Shown here one piece after another: positions 53,711 to 64,000 of a stretch of 64,000 nucleotides of DNA. Both the position numbers and the translations under genes were made by a program. Each line of letters starts with the position of its first letter. Position 1 is the stretch's first letter. This DNA comes from Phlyctochytrium arcticum (lineage: Eukaryota > Chytridiomycota > Chytridiomycetes > Chytridiales > Chytridiaceae): assembly GCA_025602905.1 (NCBI GenBank), contig JAHLKI010000021.1, forward strand, positions 186,001 through 250,000. The letters run 5' to 3'. Below the pieces are notes generated by a model, which was not told where the DNA came from, searched no databases, and saw only the letters and a program-made list of their open reading frames with translations.

Positions 53711-56700
53711 ATGTTTGCAGCATCAAGATCAAATTTTTCGGCTCCTGATGGGTTCGGCGTCAATACTCGTCGAGGGCCACGAGCGTCCGCTGCCAGCATG
53801 CGACCTGGTTCACAAAAACCTCGTGAAATATCAGAACAAACAAGCCAAGCGGGGATCCGAGGTAAAGAGTCTGACTTTCATTGGATTCAATCCTGGGTCT
53901 AAATGATTTGATTTTAGCCGTTGATGCATCCTTGGGGGGCCAGAATATTCGGATCGCGCGGCGGATGATTGTAACCACAACGTTAAAGCGATCATTAGCG
54001 CTTGACGTAGCTATAACAAGCTTCGATGTTTGTCTTCATGCCAACATGCTCGCCACGTGTATGGGGAAGATGGTGTACTTATGGGCTTTAGATACTTTGA
54101 CGGTGCTACAAAAGGTAACGGGATGATTAATACTACTGGTGCGTGGGAAATGTTTGCTGATGAGGTGGCTTGTAGTTTGGGCGCACGACTGGAAGTGTAC
54201 ATAGAGGTTGGAATCTTTTATTTTCGAAGCGCGAACTTATTGACTGACCTGAAACCGTTTCCAGAAAACATTCGGGACTGTAAATTTAACTTAGCTGGCA
54301 CACTCTTAGCCACATGCGGCGAAGATAAGCGCATAGTTATATGGAACTTGAAAACCAATCGATCTCAAAAGTAAGTCGCCGTCTTCTTTGTGACTATCAC
54401 GCTAGTGAACTGACTGCGCACCTTTTCACGCATCTAGAGTAATAGAGGGCCACAAAGGCGTAATTTACCAGATCGAATTTTCTGAAGACGATAGTAGGAT
54501 CTACTCTGCTAGTGATGACGGAACAATTCAGATTTGGGAGTGGAAAACGGGTAAAGAACCATCGACATTATTGGCCAGTGCGCGGGTTGGATTCTTTATT
54601 TATAATTCGCGACTACTTAGGTACCCTGCTGGCTTCTTATATCCGTCACCCATCGGCTATACGGTGTTTCGATTTCAATTATGATCATCCAGATCGGATA
54701 GTATGTGGTCGAAGTGATGGCTGTGTGGCAACATGGGACACAATGCGGGAGCTGATGATAGATGAAATCAAACCTGATCCGGATTGGTAAGTAATACCAA
54801 TATCGTTTGGAGTCTTACCATCTGAGTGTTGAAATAGGGTACAAGATGGCGTGGAACGAAACCTGATGGCTTGGGCGGATCCAGAGCGTAACCATACTGG
54901 TAGAAGACCTCGTGCACTCCGTTACCACTTCTGGCTGATCGCGCTTACCAGGCGCCATAACTTGCATTAGAATCTCTCCAAGTAATCACCTTCTGGCGAC
55001 AGGAGCGACCGACAATACGTGTAAAATTTGGAATATCGTGTCATACACCAAGGACTACAATCTTGTCCAGCAGGAAGAGCGGGTAAGCATTCTGTTTTCT
55101 GAACGCGATTTGGGAATGTCACTCAGTCTTTGATTTCCGGTACCCAGGAGTCAGACAGGGTACGAGATATGCTGGATCAACCGATCCGAGCGGATGAAGA
55201 GCGTTATAATGCCCAAATCGACCAGAGAGATTTCCGAGGACTGAAGGCTGGCGAGGTAATCATTCAGTTCGATTTCCACACGTTTGTCCTTCTTCAGTAG
55301 CTAATTTGTTTCAAGGTTCCACTGCAAATGGGATTCCATGCCGACCTGTTACACACATTTCGACACGAAGGACCTGTTATGGCTGTTCGCTTCAATAACT
55401 CCTCAAGGTACCCATCACTATTGATTCCAACCCTCATGCGAAACGCCTCCCCTTACAATCCACAAGTATAGCCATAACAGGCTGCATAGACTCAACCTGT
55501 CGACTGTGGTCTATTCGTCGCGGCGACCTGCTCTTTCAGATCAACGTTCCAGCACCCGTGACGTCTATATTTGTCGATGCTGCAGACGACATGTACTGCG
55601 CATGCCAAAACAGACTCTTGGTATGTTTGAAGCGTTTCCTTATTCACGGTCAGCTCATTTAACCTAACCTAAAAAACTGCGCAGTTTTTCGGCATCAAAG
55701 CAAATATCAAAGAAGAAGATTTGCCCAACTATTGGCAGCGCCGCTCCATCAAAGACCTGACATCTCAGCTCGAGGAAACACCGACAGGAGGTCTTGAATC
55801 CCACGTCTCCCCTGAAGCCGCAGCACTCATCACTCAGATTAATGACGAGAAACTCGCTGGCGGAATACAGAAAAGTATTTTATCCCTTTATATGGAATTG
55901 TTCTGTGGTCCCTAACCGTTGCCCTCTAATCAGTGATCACCATTCCCGAGCTACGAAACCTGATTTCTCATGGATTAGTCCTCCCGACAGTGCTGGATAC
56001 TATGCTGGAGTCCTATCCTGAAGTCAACACTGACAAGTTGGCCGAAAACATGTTAAAGGTAGGGTAAACTCGTTATAGAAACAAAGGGATGTAACTTATA
56101 TTTTTTTAGAGTGACATTACTGCCCGCGACGTTCTGCGACTATTTGTAAATTCGCCATTTCATCCTCGAGACATACTGGCCGCGATCTCAGCTGCAAAGG
56201 ACGGCGATGGGCTATGGGCAGCTATCAAGGCGGTTTGTATGCCTGGCCGGACCCTGTGTAATATGTGATCTAAGTAGTCGTTTCATGACAGGGCGCGCCA
56301 ATTTCTCAGTACATGCTCAAAATGGGATTCAAAAACTTGGATGAACTCGCACCGGGCGGTAGGAGATCAGCCAACCATCTTTTACCGAAAGGATGCTAAC
56401 CGCCTCATAGACCAAAAATCCATATTTCTTGACTTTAAAGACTTCTTCCCAAGAGGTCGAAACCTTCGTAAGTGAGGCTTGTCCCCATGATACTTCTTCC
56501 CACTAACCTCGTTTCTCAAAACATCAGTCCCAGGTGCTCGTCGCGCGCGCGCGCGCCTGCCCGGCGCTCCTGGCCCCGACACAGAATACGATTTCTACGA
56601 TTGGTCTTCCGAGGATGAGGAGAGCTACCTATTGGAAGAAGAAATGCGCGCTGATTATTACGCAGCTCGCTCACTTCCTCGGGGCAAGATTCTCCATTTC

Positions 56701-57599
56701 ATTCCTAGTGAACAAATCAAACTTCTTAAAGGTATGCAAATATGCTCCTGCTTTTTTTTCAACTTCCAGCGAATTGATGTGAATTTCTTCAGATTATCAT
56801 GCCAATCGAGACTTGAAACCCATTTTCTTGCGCGACTTGGTTCTGGATCTCAACACTGTTTCAGGATATCCCAACTTCAACGTAGATGCCGAGACCAGGG
56901 ATACCAGAGTACAAGAAAGCCTTATTTCCATCCTACACTTGTTGGTACTAACATTCATGTTTCATCTCTAGCCTCTCATGGCTCAGAAAGCAATACAACG
57001 ACAAGGCGTGCGGTTTAATGAGATGTGAGTACATCTCGAGTTATTTGACCAAACTATGAGTCTGAATCTAGTTCCGGAAAAGGTCGACACTGCAACGGGC
57101 AGGGCGCAATAAGTACGCTCGAAGGAGAGGCGACGGAAGGGTGAGCATCTTAGGCATTAATCGTCTAGCGAACACGTTAATAAGTTCAATCATTCCTTCC
57201 GAACAGCCATTTAATATCCATTCGCTCCCGTTGAACCTTGGTGCAAGCTACGAGAAAGTACGGGCAACCCTTGCCTCGTCCACACAACCTGACCAGCAAG
57301 CCAAGTAAGCGGAAAAAGGGTCTCTTTCATTGGCGGCGAAAAATGCTCATATATATCTTAGATACAAGAGGGCACGCGGACTGAATATTAGGTTTGGACA
57401 ACCTGGGCAAATGGGCAATGTTCAAAGAGGACATGTTTACTCTGAACCGATCGTGATTCGCCAAAATCGACAGGTTGGTTGCTTTCTAGAGTCGAGTGGA
57501 GTAAGATAATAACAACTTCGTCCTTTGTAGGAGGTACGACATCAATTTGTGGTTGGGAAAGGAATATCGGTTCCTGAACAGTCAGGAGGCGGTGAATAA
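53711..57599 (+). CDS. Large WD40-repeat protein, about 23 exons
   Basis: Exons run from 53711..53861 and 53918..54114 through short exons to 57531..57599; about 858 residues. WD40 repeats are clear: LAGTLLATCGEDKRIVIWNL, SRIYSASDDGTIQIWEWKTG, ISPSNHLLATGATDNTCKIW, then FRHEGPVMAVRF and AITGCIDSTCRLWSIRRGDL. After the propeller comes a helical region (VITIPELRNLISHG-like, ARDVLRLFVNSPFHPRDILA, KNLDELAPG), an acidic YDFYDWSSEDEESYLLEEE, and a C-terminus ending VPEQSGGGE. The junction between the exons at 56972 and 57072 is uncertain: the GTGAGT donor at 57025 breaks the frame, and GTGCGG at 57008 keeps it. The family is not recognised. Confidence 0.7.
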
Positions 57600-57745
57600 C
57601 AGGGTCATAGCCCAGAGAGGCGGAACGCAGTCGAAAAAAGGGACAATGTCCAAATGAAATTCTATCTACAACCAAACAACTACCAAATAGATAACGTGGT
57701 GGAGGAGAGCTGTATATGTACATATTCTACTTAAACTCCTGTCCA

Positions 57746-59123
57746 CTACTCAATTCCTAAAAAATTCTTCATCCATTCGTAGACAAAGAAGGACACCGCG
57801 CTCATGGGCATAACTTTCATGTAACCGATGCTGAGTCCCACGAAGAAACCGGGAAGGCCACGTCGGGCATAAATATACGATGCTGTCTGTGCTGTGGTTC
57901 GACGCTGTTCGTTTGCATTGCTCATAACACCAGCAACCTGCATGTTGCGACGAATGACTTCGAATGGGTATGCACATGTTTGAGCAATGGCCCCGGAAAG
58001 GGCACCGCAAGTGAGATACGCCCACCAGGTAAGATCTTGTTTTTCGGGGTATCGCGGGTTACTGCGGAGAGTGTAGCTACCGCAGGAAACTTTTGCGAAT
58101 GTTTTCAATCTTTCGTAGATTAAGAAACTTACTCTATGAGAATGGGTTTGTCGTTCAGTCAAATGCTTGCTAAATGGAAAATAGAAAGTAAGGGCACTCA
58201 CCCCGCATAGGGTATAATTCCGTAGAGCGTTGGCATAAAGCCGCGGTAAAAGTTTGTCATGCCAATCAGTGGCTTCAAAGCTCCAGAATTGGATTTGAAA
58301 AATGGACTTGGTTCCTGATAAATCATGCGGGCGATGTCGCTAAGACGGATGACTTCCTGATGATGAGAACGGACTTCGAATGCCAATCGAACGCGCAAAA
58401 GATCCAAGGGATACGAGAAGAACACTGATGTACAGCCTGGAAATCGTCAGCTTTATGATCCTGTGCGCAAGGGGAACGAGAACATGTACATACCTGCAAT
58501 GGAACCGGCTATGAGATTGCGGAACGCGGTTTGAGACTCTTTGGTCGGCATTATTCGGTGCTTGATCTGCTCATAGGCCATGAACTTGATAGCAGCATAA
58601 GGGAAGATACGTAGTAGAGTGGCAGAGTGGCCTTGGAAAAGTCCTCGCGATCCGTATTCCTTGTGTATTTCCCCGGCAGCCCGAAAAACTCCAAAGAATG
58701 TGCCTACGGTGAATTAAAATAGGCACCTGATATAAGTGTGATTTCAAGCTACGTACCAGAGTACTTTTCAAAGTGCGGGTTATTCGTTTGAAAGAGGATT
58801 TTTACGCGATCTAGAGGCGCCACTGCCGTCTTGGCCGCACATCCGGCTACTCCGCCTGCCAACAGACTCCTCCAAACATAGTCAAGGCTTTGCCGATCTC
58901 GGATCTTATTCGATGGAACAGCGATACTTTTGGGAATTGATGCCTTGTTGAGGGCGTTTGTATCAGTCGGGGAAAGCGTCCCTAGGGTTGGGGCCAGGGT
59001 GGGGGTATGTACTGATGAGAATGCAAGTGAGTGCGTTGAGGATGATGGTGATGATGAAGATGCAGTGGATGACAATGGTGGCATTGGTGGTGGTGGGTTT
59101 GGGTTCTTTGGAAAGGAAGTCAT
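57746..59123 (-). CDS. LEU5: Mitochondrial carrier Leu5 / SLC25A16-42-type (coenzyme A)
   Basis: Four exons (58757..59123, 58494..58703, 58202..58436, 57746..58133) give 399 residues. It is a six-helix mitochondrial carrier with three Solcar repeats, with signatures [10 protein letters not shown] (repeat 1), [11 protein letters not shown] (repeat 2) and [10 protein letters not shown] (repeat 3). Leu5 and its human counterpart bring coenzyme A or its precursor into the matrix. Residues 1 to about 90 form a Ser/Pro/Thr-rich extension not typical of carriers. The second matrix loop insert ([20 protein letters not shown]) and the SLC25A16-like C-terminus ([19 protein letters not shown]) support this subgroup. 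Confidence 0.88.
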
Positions 59124-60566
59124 TGTGGATAGTTTGAGGAAAGTGTGTTCTTGACTCGTGTCGCTGGTTGCTGACTCCCCAGGAAATCCAACCTTGACTA
59201 CCACCCGTCCTTGCACTTTGTGAAGGTCCTACGATCGGTGTTTTCTATCGAAGCAACCTGGTCGGAGTGGTTGTTTGCCTTTCGGCGGTGAGTTCTGGAT
59301 GAGAAATTTGGAACTGGGGTTCAATTCAAAAGTTGGAAGAATTGGCGAGCCAGAGTCTCGGTCCGCCCCACCACGTGCCGTAAAATGTCATCGGCAAAAC
59401 TCGGAAGTCAACCAAATTTTTCCCAAGATCCAACGTCCCAAATCCTTGCGAGATTACCCCAGGAAATGGACCAATTCTGTCGCGAAGAACCGAAGATGTA
59501 GGAGGACATGAAGCAGTCTTTCTAGCATTGGAATGGGTAGTTGGGCAAGATGCCTTTGCGTGACACCCCGAGTTTAGCGGATCTCAGCCAAGTTCACGGT
59601 ACGGTTCTCTGGATGGGTTTGGGACGGAAGGTTGCCCCGGAGGTTGCCAACCGGGGGCCAAGTGAGCCTGGTTAAATTTTTTTGTCCAAGATGCTTTGAA
59701 AGCCGTGGAGTCAAAGGTGGTTATCCTTGGTTGAGCCGATACTCGATCTGGAACAACAGATCTCTACTGGAGTCAACGGAAAGCTGGACAAAATCATGCA
59801 CCAAGCTTTCATACCTGACAGAGAGCATGACCTACTCTATAGGAAGCCGACCCGCGCATGGAAACAGCAACATCTCAGCCTACACTGGAAATGCCGCGCT
59901 ATTTCACTGGCTCTTACAGAAAGGAATTCCTCGGTTTTCCAGACTGGATCCTCCGCCATACAACAATTATGCCCTGAATATGCCCGAGCTTTGCATGTTC
60001 GCAACGTTCACCAGAGATACGAGCGAGCATCGCAGATGCGACATCATCGTTGGGTGTAAGTAATCTTCAAAACACTATTGCCCCTTCCGGTGGAAACCAG
60101 CGACACTTCACCCATACACGTCAAACATTGACCATAACAAAGCCGCATTTTTGTATGCTCCAGGAGATGTGTTGTTCAATGCTCTTCTGATTCCTAGACC
60201 AATGATGGGTTTGATATTTATCTCACACCACTGGTGGGTATCAAAATGCAACTGGCATCATATTGATGTGCGCCCGTCCTACATACGTCAACAACAAGGT
60301 AACATTAATGCAGGGCCCGAAAGGACAAATGCTGCATAAAATGGATCCCGAATCCTGCTAAATGCGAAATCCGAGGGGTCTCGTGGTGTGCTGTGCTGCA
60401 ATATTATTGGTAGTGTCAAAATTGTAAAGACCATCTTGGTGAAGCAAGATCCCCAGTCGTCCAAAGTCGCCAACCCATGCTCTGACCCATGCTGCGTTTA
60501 TTTGACTGCTGTTACAAAAACAAGACTGTCATCTCGCCACTCCTCTCCACCAAGGCAGCTTCAATC
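59124..60566. other. Intergenic region LEU5 / prolidase
   Basis: About 1.4 kb in a divergent position. CACCACGTGCCG near 59370 contains an E-box palindrome close to LEU5. Frames at 59632-60063 and 60151-60339 are open but show no motif or splice logic, and nothing else is recognised. Confidence 0.4.
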
Positions 60567-62078
60567 ATGACGGCCTCTTGCACATACGCCCCGCTCGCTC
60601 GCGAGAACCGCTCCCAAGTCCTGCAAAACCTGCGAAATGCCGGAGCTGCTAGTGGTGCCCTGTACTTTCGCGGTTTGGAAACCACAGAGCGTCGCTGGAC
60701 GGATGCAGAGAACCCTTTTCGGCAGGAAAGCAACTTTTTCTACCTCACAGGCGTCACAGAGGCCGACTGCCACCTGATCATTGACCTGGCTTCTGGCGAG
60801 TCGCACTTGCTCATTCCAAACTACGGGAAAGATCACGCACTTTGGTGCGGTCAACCTCCAACGGCTGCGGACTGTAAAGCAAAGTATGGTCTGGACCATG
60901 CTGCCACGGTTGCTGACGCACCCAGCATCTTGAAGAAGCTCAACCCCTCCACCATTCATGTTCTGAAGCAAGAGACCAATTTCAGTTTGTTGGGCGATCT
61001 GAAATCCAAAGTTGAGACATCCCTCCTCCTGACGTAAGAACTGTCATTTCAGATGTTTTCCTATACCATCGAGAACACTGGATAACATTGGAAGTTTTAC
61101 AGAGCCGTGACAGAGGCCCGTCTTATCAAGAGTGCCGGTGAAATCGAGCTGATGCGCAAAGCCGCCAAAATCAGCGGAGATGCCCACATTGCCCTGATGA
61201 AAGCAGTCAAGCCCGGTCACGAAACCGAGCAGCAACTTCACGCTCTCTTTGAATATGAATGCTTTCGCAAAGGCGGTCGTTACCAGGCATATACTCCCAT
61301 TGTGGCCTCTGGCCGGAACGGTGCCATTTTGCACTATGTAGACAACACCGACAACGTTGCTCAGGAGAAGCGTGACATGCTTCTTGTAGATGCTGCGTGC
61401 GAGTACCAATGCTATGCTGCCGACATAACGCGAACGTACCCCGTTGGTGGTAAGTTTGAAGGTGATTGGAAGACAACTTACGAGATTTGTCTCGACATGC
61501 AAAAGGTATTTCGCAATCATACGTTGTATCCTCGTTGTATGCGATATTGACAAAGCGTCCCTTTTTAGACTGTTCTGGCAGCGCTGAAGCCTGAAGTTGA
61601 GTATGAAGAGATGCACCGCCTCGCCAACAAGGTTGCCGCCGAGGGCTTGTTGAAAGCCGGTCTCATCAAGGGCTCCATCGATGAGCTTATCGCCAACCAC
61701 ATTCCAAACATCTTTTTCCCCCACGGTTTGGGCCATTCTATTGGATTGGACGTCCATGATGTTGGTGGCTACCCAGCTGGTGTCCCTCGTATTGACGAGC
61801 CTGGTCTCCGATTCCTGCGCATGCGACGAACTCTCAAGGAAGGCATGGTCATTACCATTGAGCCTGGAATTTACTTTGTTGATCCAATCCTCGACCAAGC
61901 GCTGGCAGATCCTGTCAAGCGCGCGTTCTTGAACGTGGATGTCGTTGAGCGCTTCCGTAAATCGGTCGGTGGTGTCCGAATCGAAGATGATGTTGTCATT
62001 ACCAAGGATGGAATTGACAACTTGACCGGATGGGTTCCAAAAGAGATTGCCGATATTGAGAAGGTTATGCGGGCTTAG
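60567..62078 (+). CDS. PEPD: Xaa-Pro dipeptidase (prolidase)
   Basis: Three exons (60567..61033, 61103..61505, 61569..62078) give 459 residues. It cleaves dipeptides with C-terminal proline or hydroxyproline. An N-terminal AMP_N domain (about 10-150, YFRGLETTERRWTD, PFRQESNFFYLTGV) precedes the pita-bread M24 fold. The di-metal ligands are visible: DAACEYQCYAADITRTYP (two Asp), HGLGHSIGLDVHDVGGYP (His), TIEPGIYF (Glu) and VGGVRIEDDVVIT (Glu). The start is the ATG at 60567, in a good position before the AMP_N domain; an in-frame ATG 78 bases upstream is less family-like. It is closest to animal and fungal PEPD. Confidence 0.94.
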
Positions 62079-62345
62079 ATTAGAGGGTCTCGTTCCCTTG
62101 CTTCTATATCTGTAAACAGTCCAGAGTAGTTGAGCGATAGGGTGTGCCTAGAGATATGAGACTTGTATAGTACGATTTTACTCAATTACATATCATATTA
62201 TCCTCACACTACCCCTTGTTTGTTCACACTCTGTTTGAGCCGACGTTTTCACCTCCCCAGCCTGATTGGCAGTCGCAATCATAAATACATTTAAATAATG
62301 TGATATGGCTATTTACAAGGTACGCTCGAGATCTAGGTATCCCTC

Positions 62346-64000
62346 TCAGCAACACCAACACATGTCGTCGTCTAATCCCGCCATGTCACCCTGTCGTCGG
62401 CGCTGCATTTCGACCTCGAAATCAAATCCGTCTTCCTCAAGTACTGGAGGAATTTCAAAAAGCTTGGCATCGTCAGGTGTAAGCGCATTATCTCGAAAGA
62501 TGCCTCTAATACGGGATTGCTCCAGGAAATCAATGTCGGTGGCGAAAAGAACGGCGTCGTACACATGGACAGCCGAGGAGGTTTCTTCCGGGCCCTGAGT
62601 AATTGGACCAGTGCCAGTGTCTGATGCCACTGTGCCTTTGCCGTCTTCAATTGTAAAAACGGTCGGCGAGAGTATTGAATGGCGGTCTTCTTGTACTTCG
62701 GGTGCAGGGCCATCTCGTGGAGAAAAGATTCCAGCGGGCTCAGTTTGACTGACACCTGCAAATGGCGCTACTTTGTCATAACGCTCGTCACGCTCTTCCT
62801 CCTCTTGAACTGCATCAGTTGCCGAGAGGACGCGGCGTTCGGCCAACATCATGGCTAGCCAGTCATCAAAAGAGGCGGGTTCGCCGGAAGCCGAGACAGC
62901 ATTGTGATAAGATAAAGTCCTTCTTCGGCCTTTTGTGGTTGGTGGGGCCACCGTCTGCCTTTCGGCAGGTGTGAGTGGGACGGCAAACCGCGTAATCTGC
63001 CCGGCAGGTACAGAAACTTTGGTATCCTCAGGGCGCTGGGGTGGGGCTGCAGCAGAGGCCGACATGGATGGGGTTTTGGAGGGTTGGCGATCTAATGAGG
63101 CTGGCTCATGCGCGTCACCCGCTGAGAAATGCCTCCGTTCCGTGGGTGAAAGGGACGCAGATGTGGGAGAATTTTCGGCAGGCACAGTTCGCTGGGTTTC
63201 TATTGCTGGCGTTGGTGCCAGGTTTTTCTTAATTTGGTGGTCTGTTGTTGCACGGTTTCGCATCGAAAATCGGGTTCTCGTTGGCGTCTCACCATTGTTT
63301 TCTTTGTTAACGGTGCTTTTCCTACGGGGCGAGAGGATTCCCGCAAATATGCTTTTACGACGATCCTTTGTTTGCGGAAGCGTTGCGTTGGCCGTCTCAT
63401 CTGACGTTGCTGGCGGAGCGCTTAGCCCCAGCAAGGCATCGTCTTCATCTGGCGGGGCTTCGACGGCACTGGGCGCGCTCATTGTCCAGGAGCATTCCGA
63501 CCCCGACTCTACTTGTCGGACTGTTGGGCTGGGAGGTACGAGTTCCCGAGATCCACCCGCGGTGTGGCCGGGCGTACCCGCCGGTGGAGTCGTTTGAATA
63601 GTCAAAGATGTAGGGCGGGCTCGCCGGCCGCCGGGTTTGGGGAGCGTTGGTAAAGGTCCAACCGGCGATCCCGGCTCGGAAATCTTTGAGCCATCAGATT
63701 CGTCCGTCCATGGTAGTGAATTGACCAAGGTGATCACTGGAGTAGAATCCACCTTGCTGCCAACATTTCCATTCAATGTCACTTCTGGAATATTTGCACT
63801 GCCATCAGGTAGGGATGTCGATTTTACTGTTGATGTGGCTGTAGCGGAGATGACTTGAATTTCAGTAGGTTCGGCTTGAACTATGAAATACTTTAACGAA
63901 TGTGTAAGTTATCCCAATTCTTAATAGTGTTGATGTTTGACGCACCGAAACATTCCCGATAATGTCTGTATTTGTCAATGGATTTAGGACGTGCAATCGA
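62346..64000 (-). CDS. Low-complexity protein with conserved C-terminus, partial (runs off right edge)
   Basis: Exons visible are 63946 to the edge and 62346..63880 (minus strand), at least 530 residues. The edge exon reads RPKSIDKYRHYRECF and splices to VQAEPTEIQV. Most of the rest is Ser/Pro/Thr-rich and disordered, with basic patches such as DRRKSIFAGILSPRRKS. A more ordered segment follows (FDDWLAMMLAERRVLSATDA), then AVLFATDIDFLEQSRIRGIF and PPVLEEDGFDFEVEMQRRRQ. The last residues are DDMCWCC, a cysteine cluster that could be lipidated. No domain is recognised. It may be a fungal signalling adaptor, but this is a guess. Confidence 0.7.

Noticed and set aside
59632..60063. Plus-strand 143-codon frame in the LEU5/prolidase gap
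   Set aside because: It has no motif, no plausible splice partners and an irregular composition; a second overlapping frame is equally open.

Overview
The window comes from a nuclear genome of a compact, intron-rich true fungus. Almost every multi-exon gene has GT-AG introns of about 45-65 bases, and the gene set is fungal: a mitochondrial seryl-tRNA synthetase of the DIA4 type, an ECM33-like GPI wall protein, noxR, LEU5, BOS1, SET1 and RCF1. It also encodes IFT22/RABL5, an intraflagellar-transport GTPase found only in organisms that build flagella. With a degenerate Fanzor-type (TnpB-like) nuclease, this points to a zoosporic fungus, most likely a chytrid. Species and phylum cannot be fixed from the sequence alone. 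Exon boundaries below were placed by hand from splice signals, phase and family similarity.

Layout. 1-11.5 kb is dense housekeeping: SIW14-like phosphatase (partial), DIA4, CDC8 (thymidylate kinase), VPS20 (ESCRT-III), a broken tandem copy of CWC25 followed by the intact gene, KAE1 (t6A tRNA modification), a small unknown gene, a ZnT-family zinc transporter and IFT22. 12-13.2 kb holds the ECM33-like protein. 13.2-18.2 kb is the only gene-poor island: a 194-bp MITE with perfect 26-bp terminal inverted repeats, diverged inverted repeats, the Fanzor relic, an intact tRNA-Gly(UCC) and a short tandem repeat. 18.2-30.6 kb carries SET1 with internal 66-bp repeats and an Arg/Ser-rich block, an alpha-arrestin with a PPAY motif, RCF1, noxR and BOS1. 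31.9-43.2 kb carries DBP3, a CSC1/OSCA channel with a repeat-filled intron, and clathrin heavy chain.

43.7-57.6 kb holds a TPR protein, a small membrane protein with an RVSF motif, SNU13, an erythromycin-esterase-family enzyme, and a divergent pair of very intron-rich genes: a 17-exon coiled-coil protein and a roughly 23-exon WD40 protein. The last two share a 193-bp intergenic promoter region and, with IFT22 and the TPR gene, are candidates for zoospore or flagellar functions (inference). 57.7-64 kb holds LEU5 (mitochondrial carrier), a prolidase and a partial low-complexity signalling-type protein cut by the right edge.

Functional themes: membrane traffic (VPS20, BOS1, CHC1, arrestin), RNA biology (CWC25, SNU13, DBP3, KAE1, DIA4), chromatin (SET1), mitochondria (RCF1, LEU5) and motility (IFT22 and candidates). 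No operon-like logic is visible, but divergent pairs with short shared upstream regions are common.
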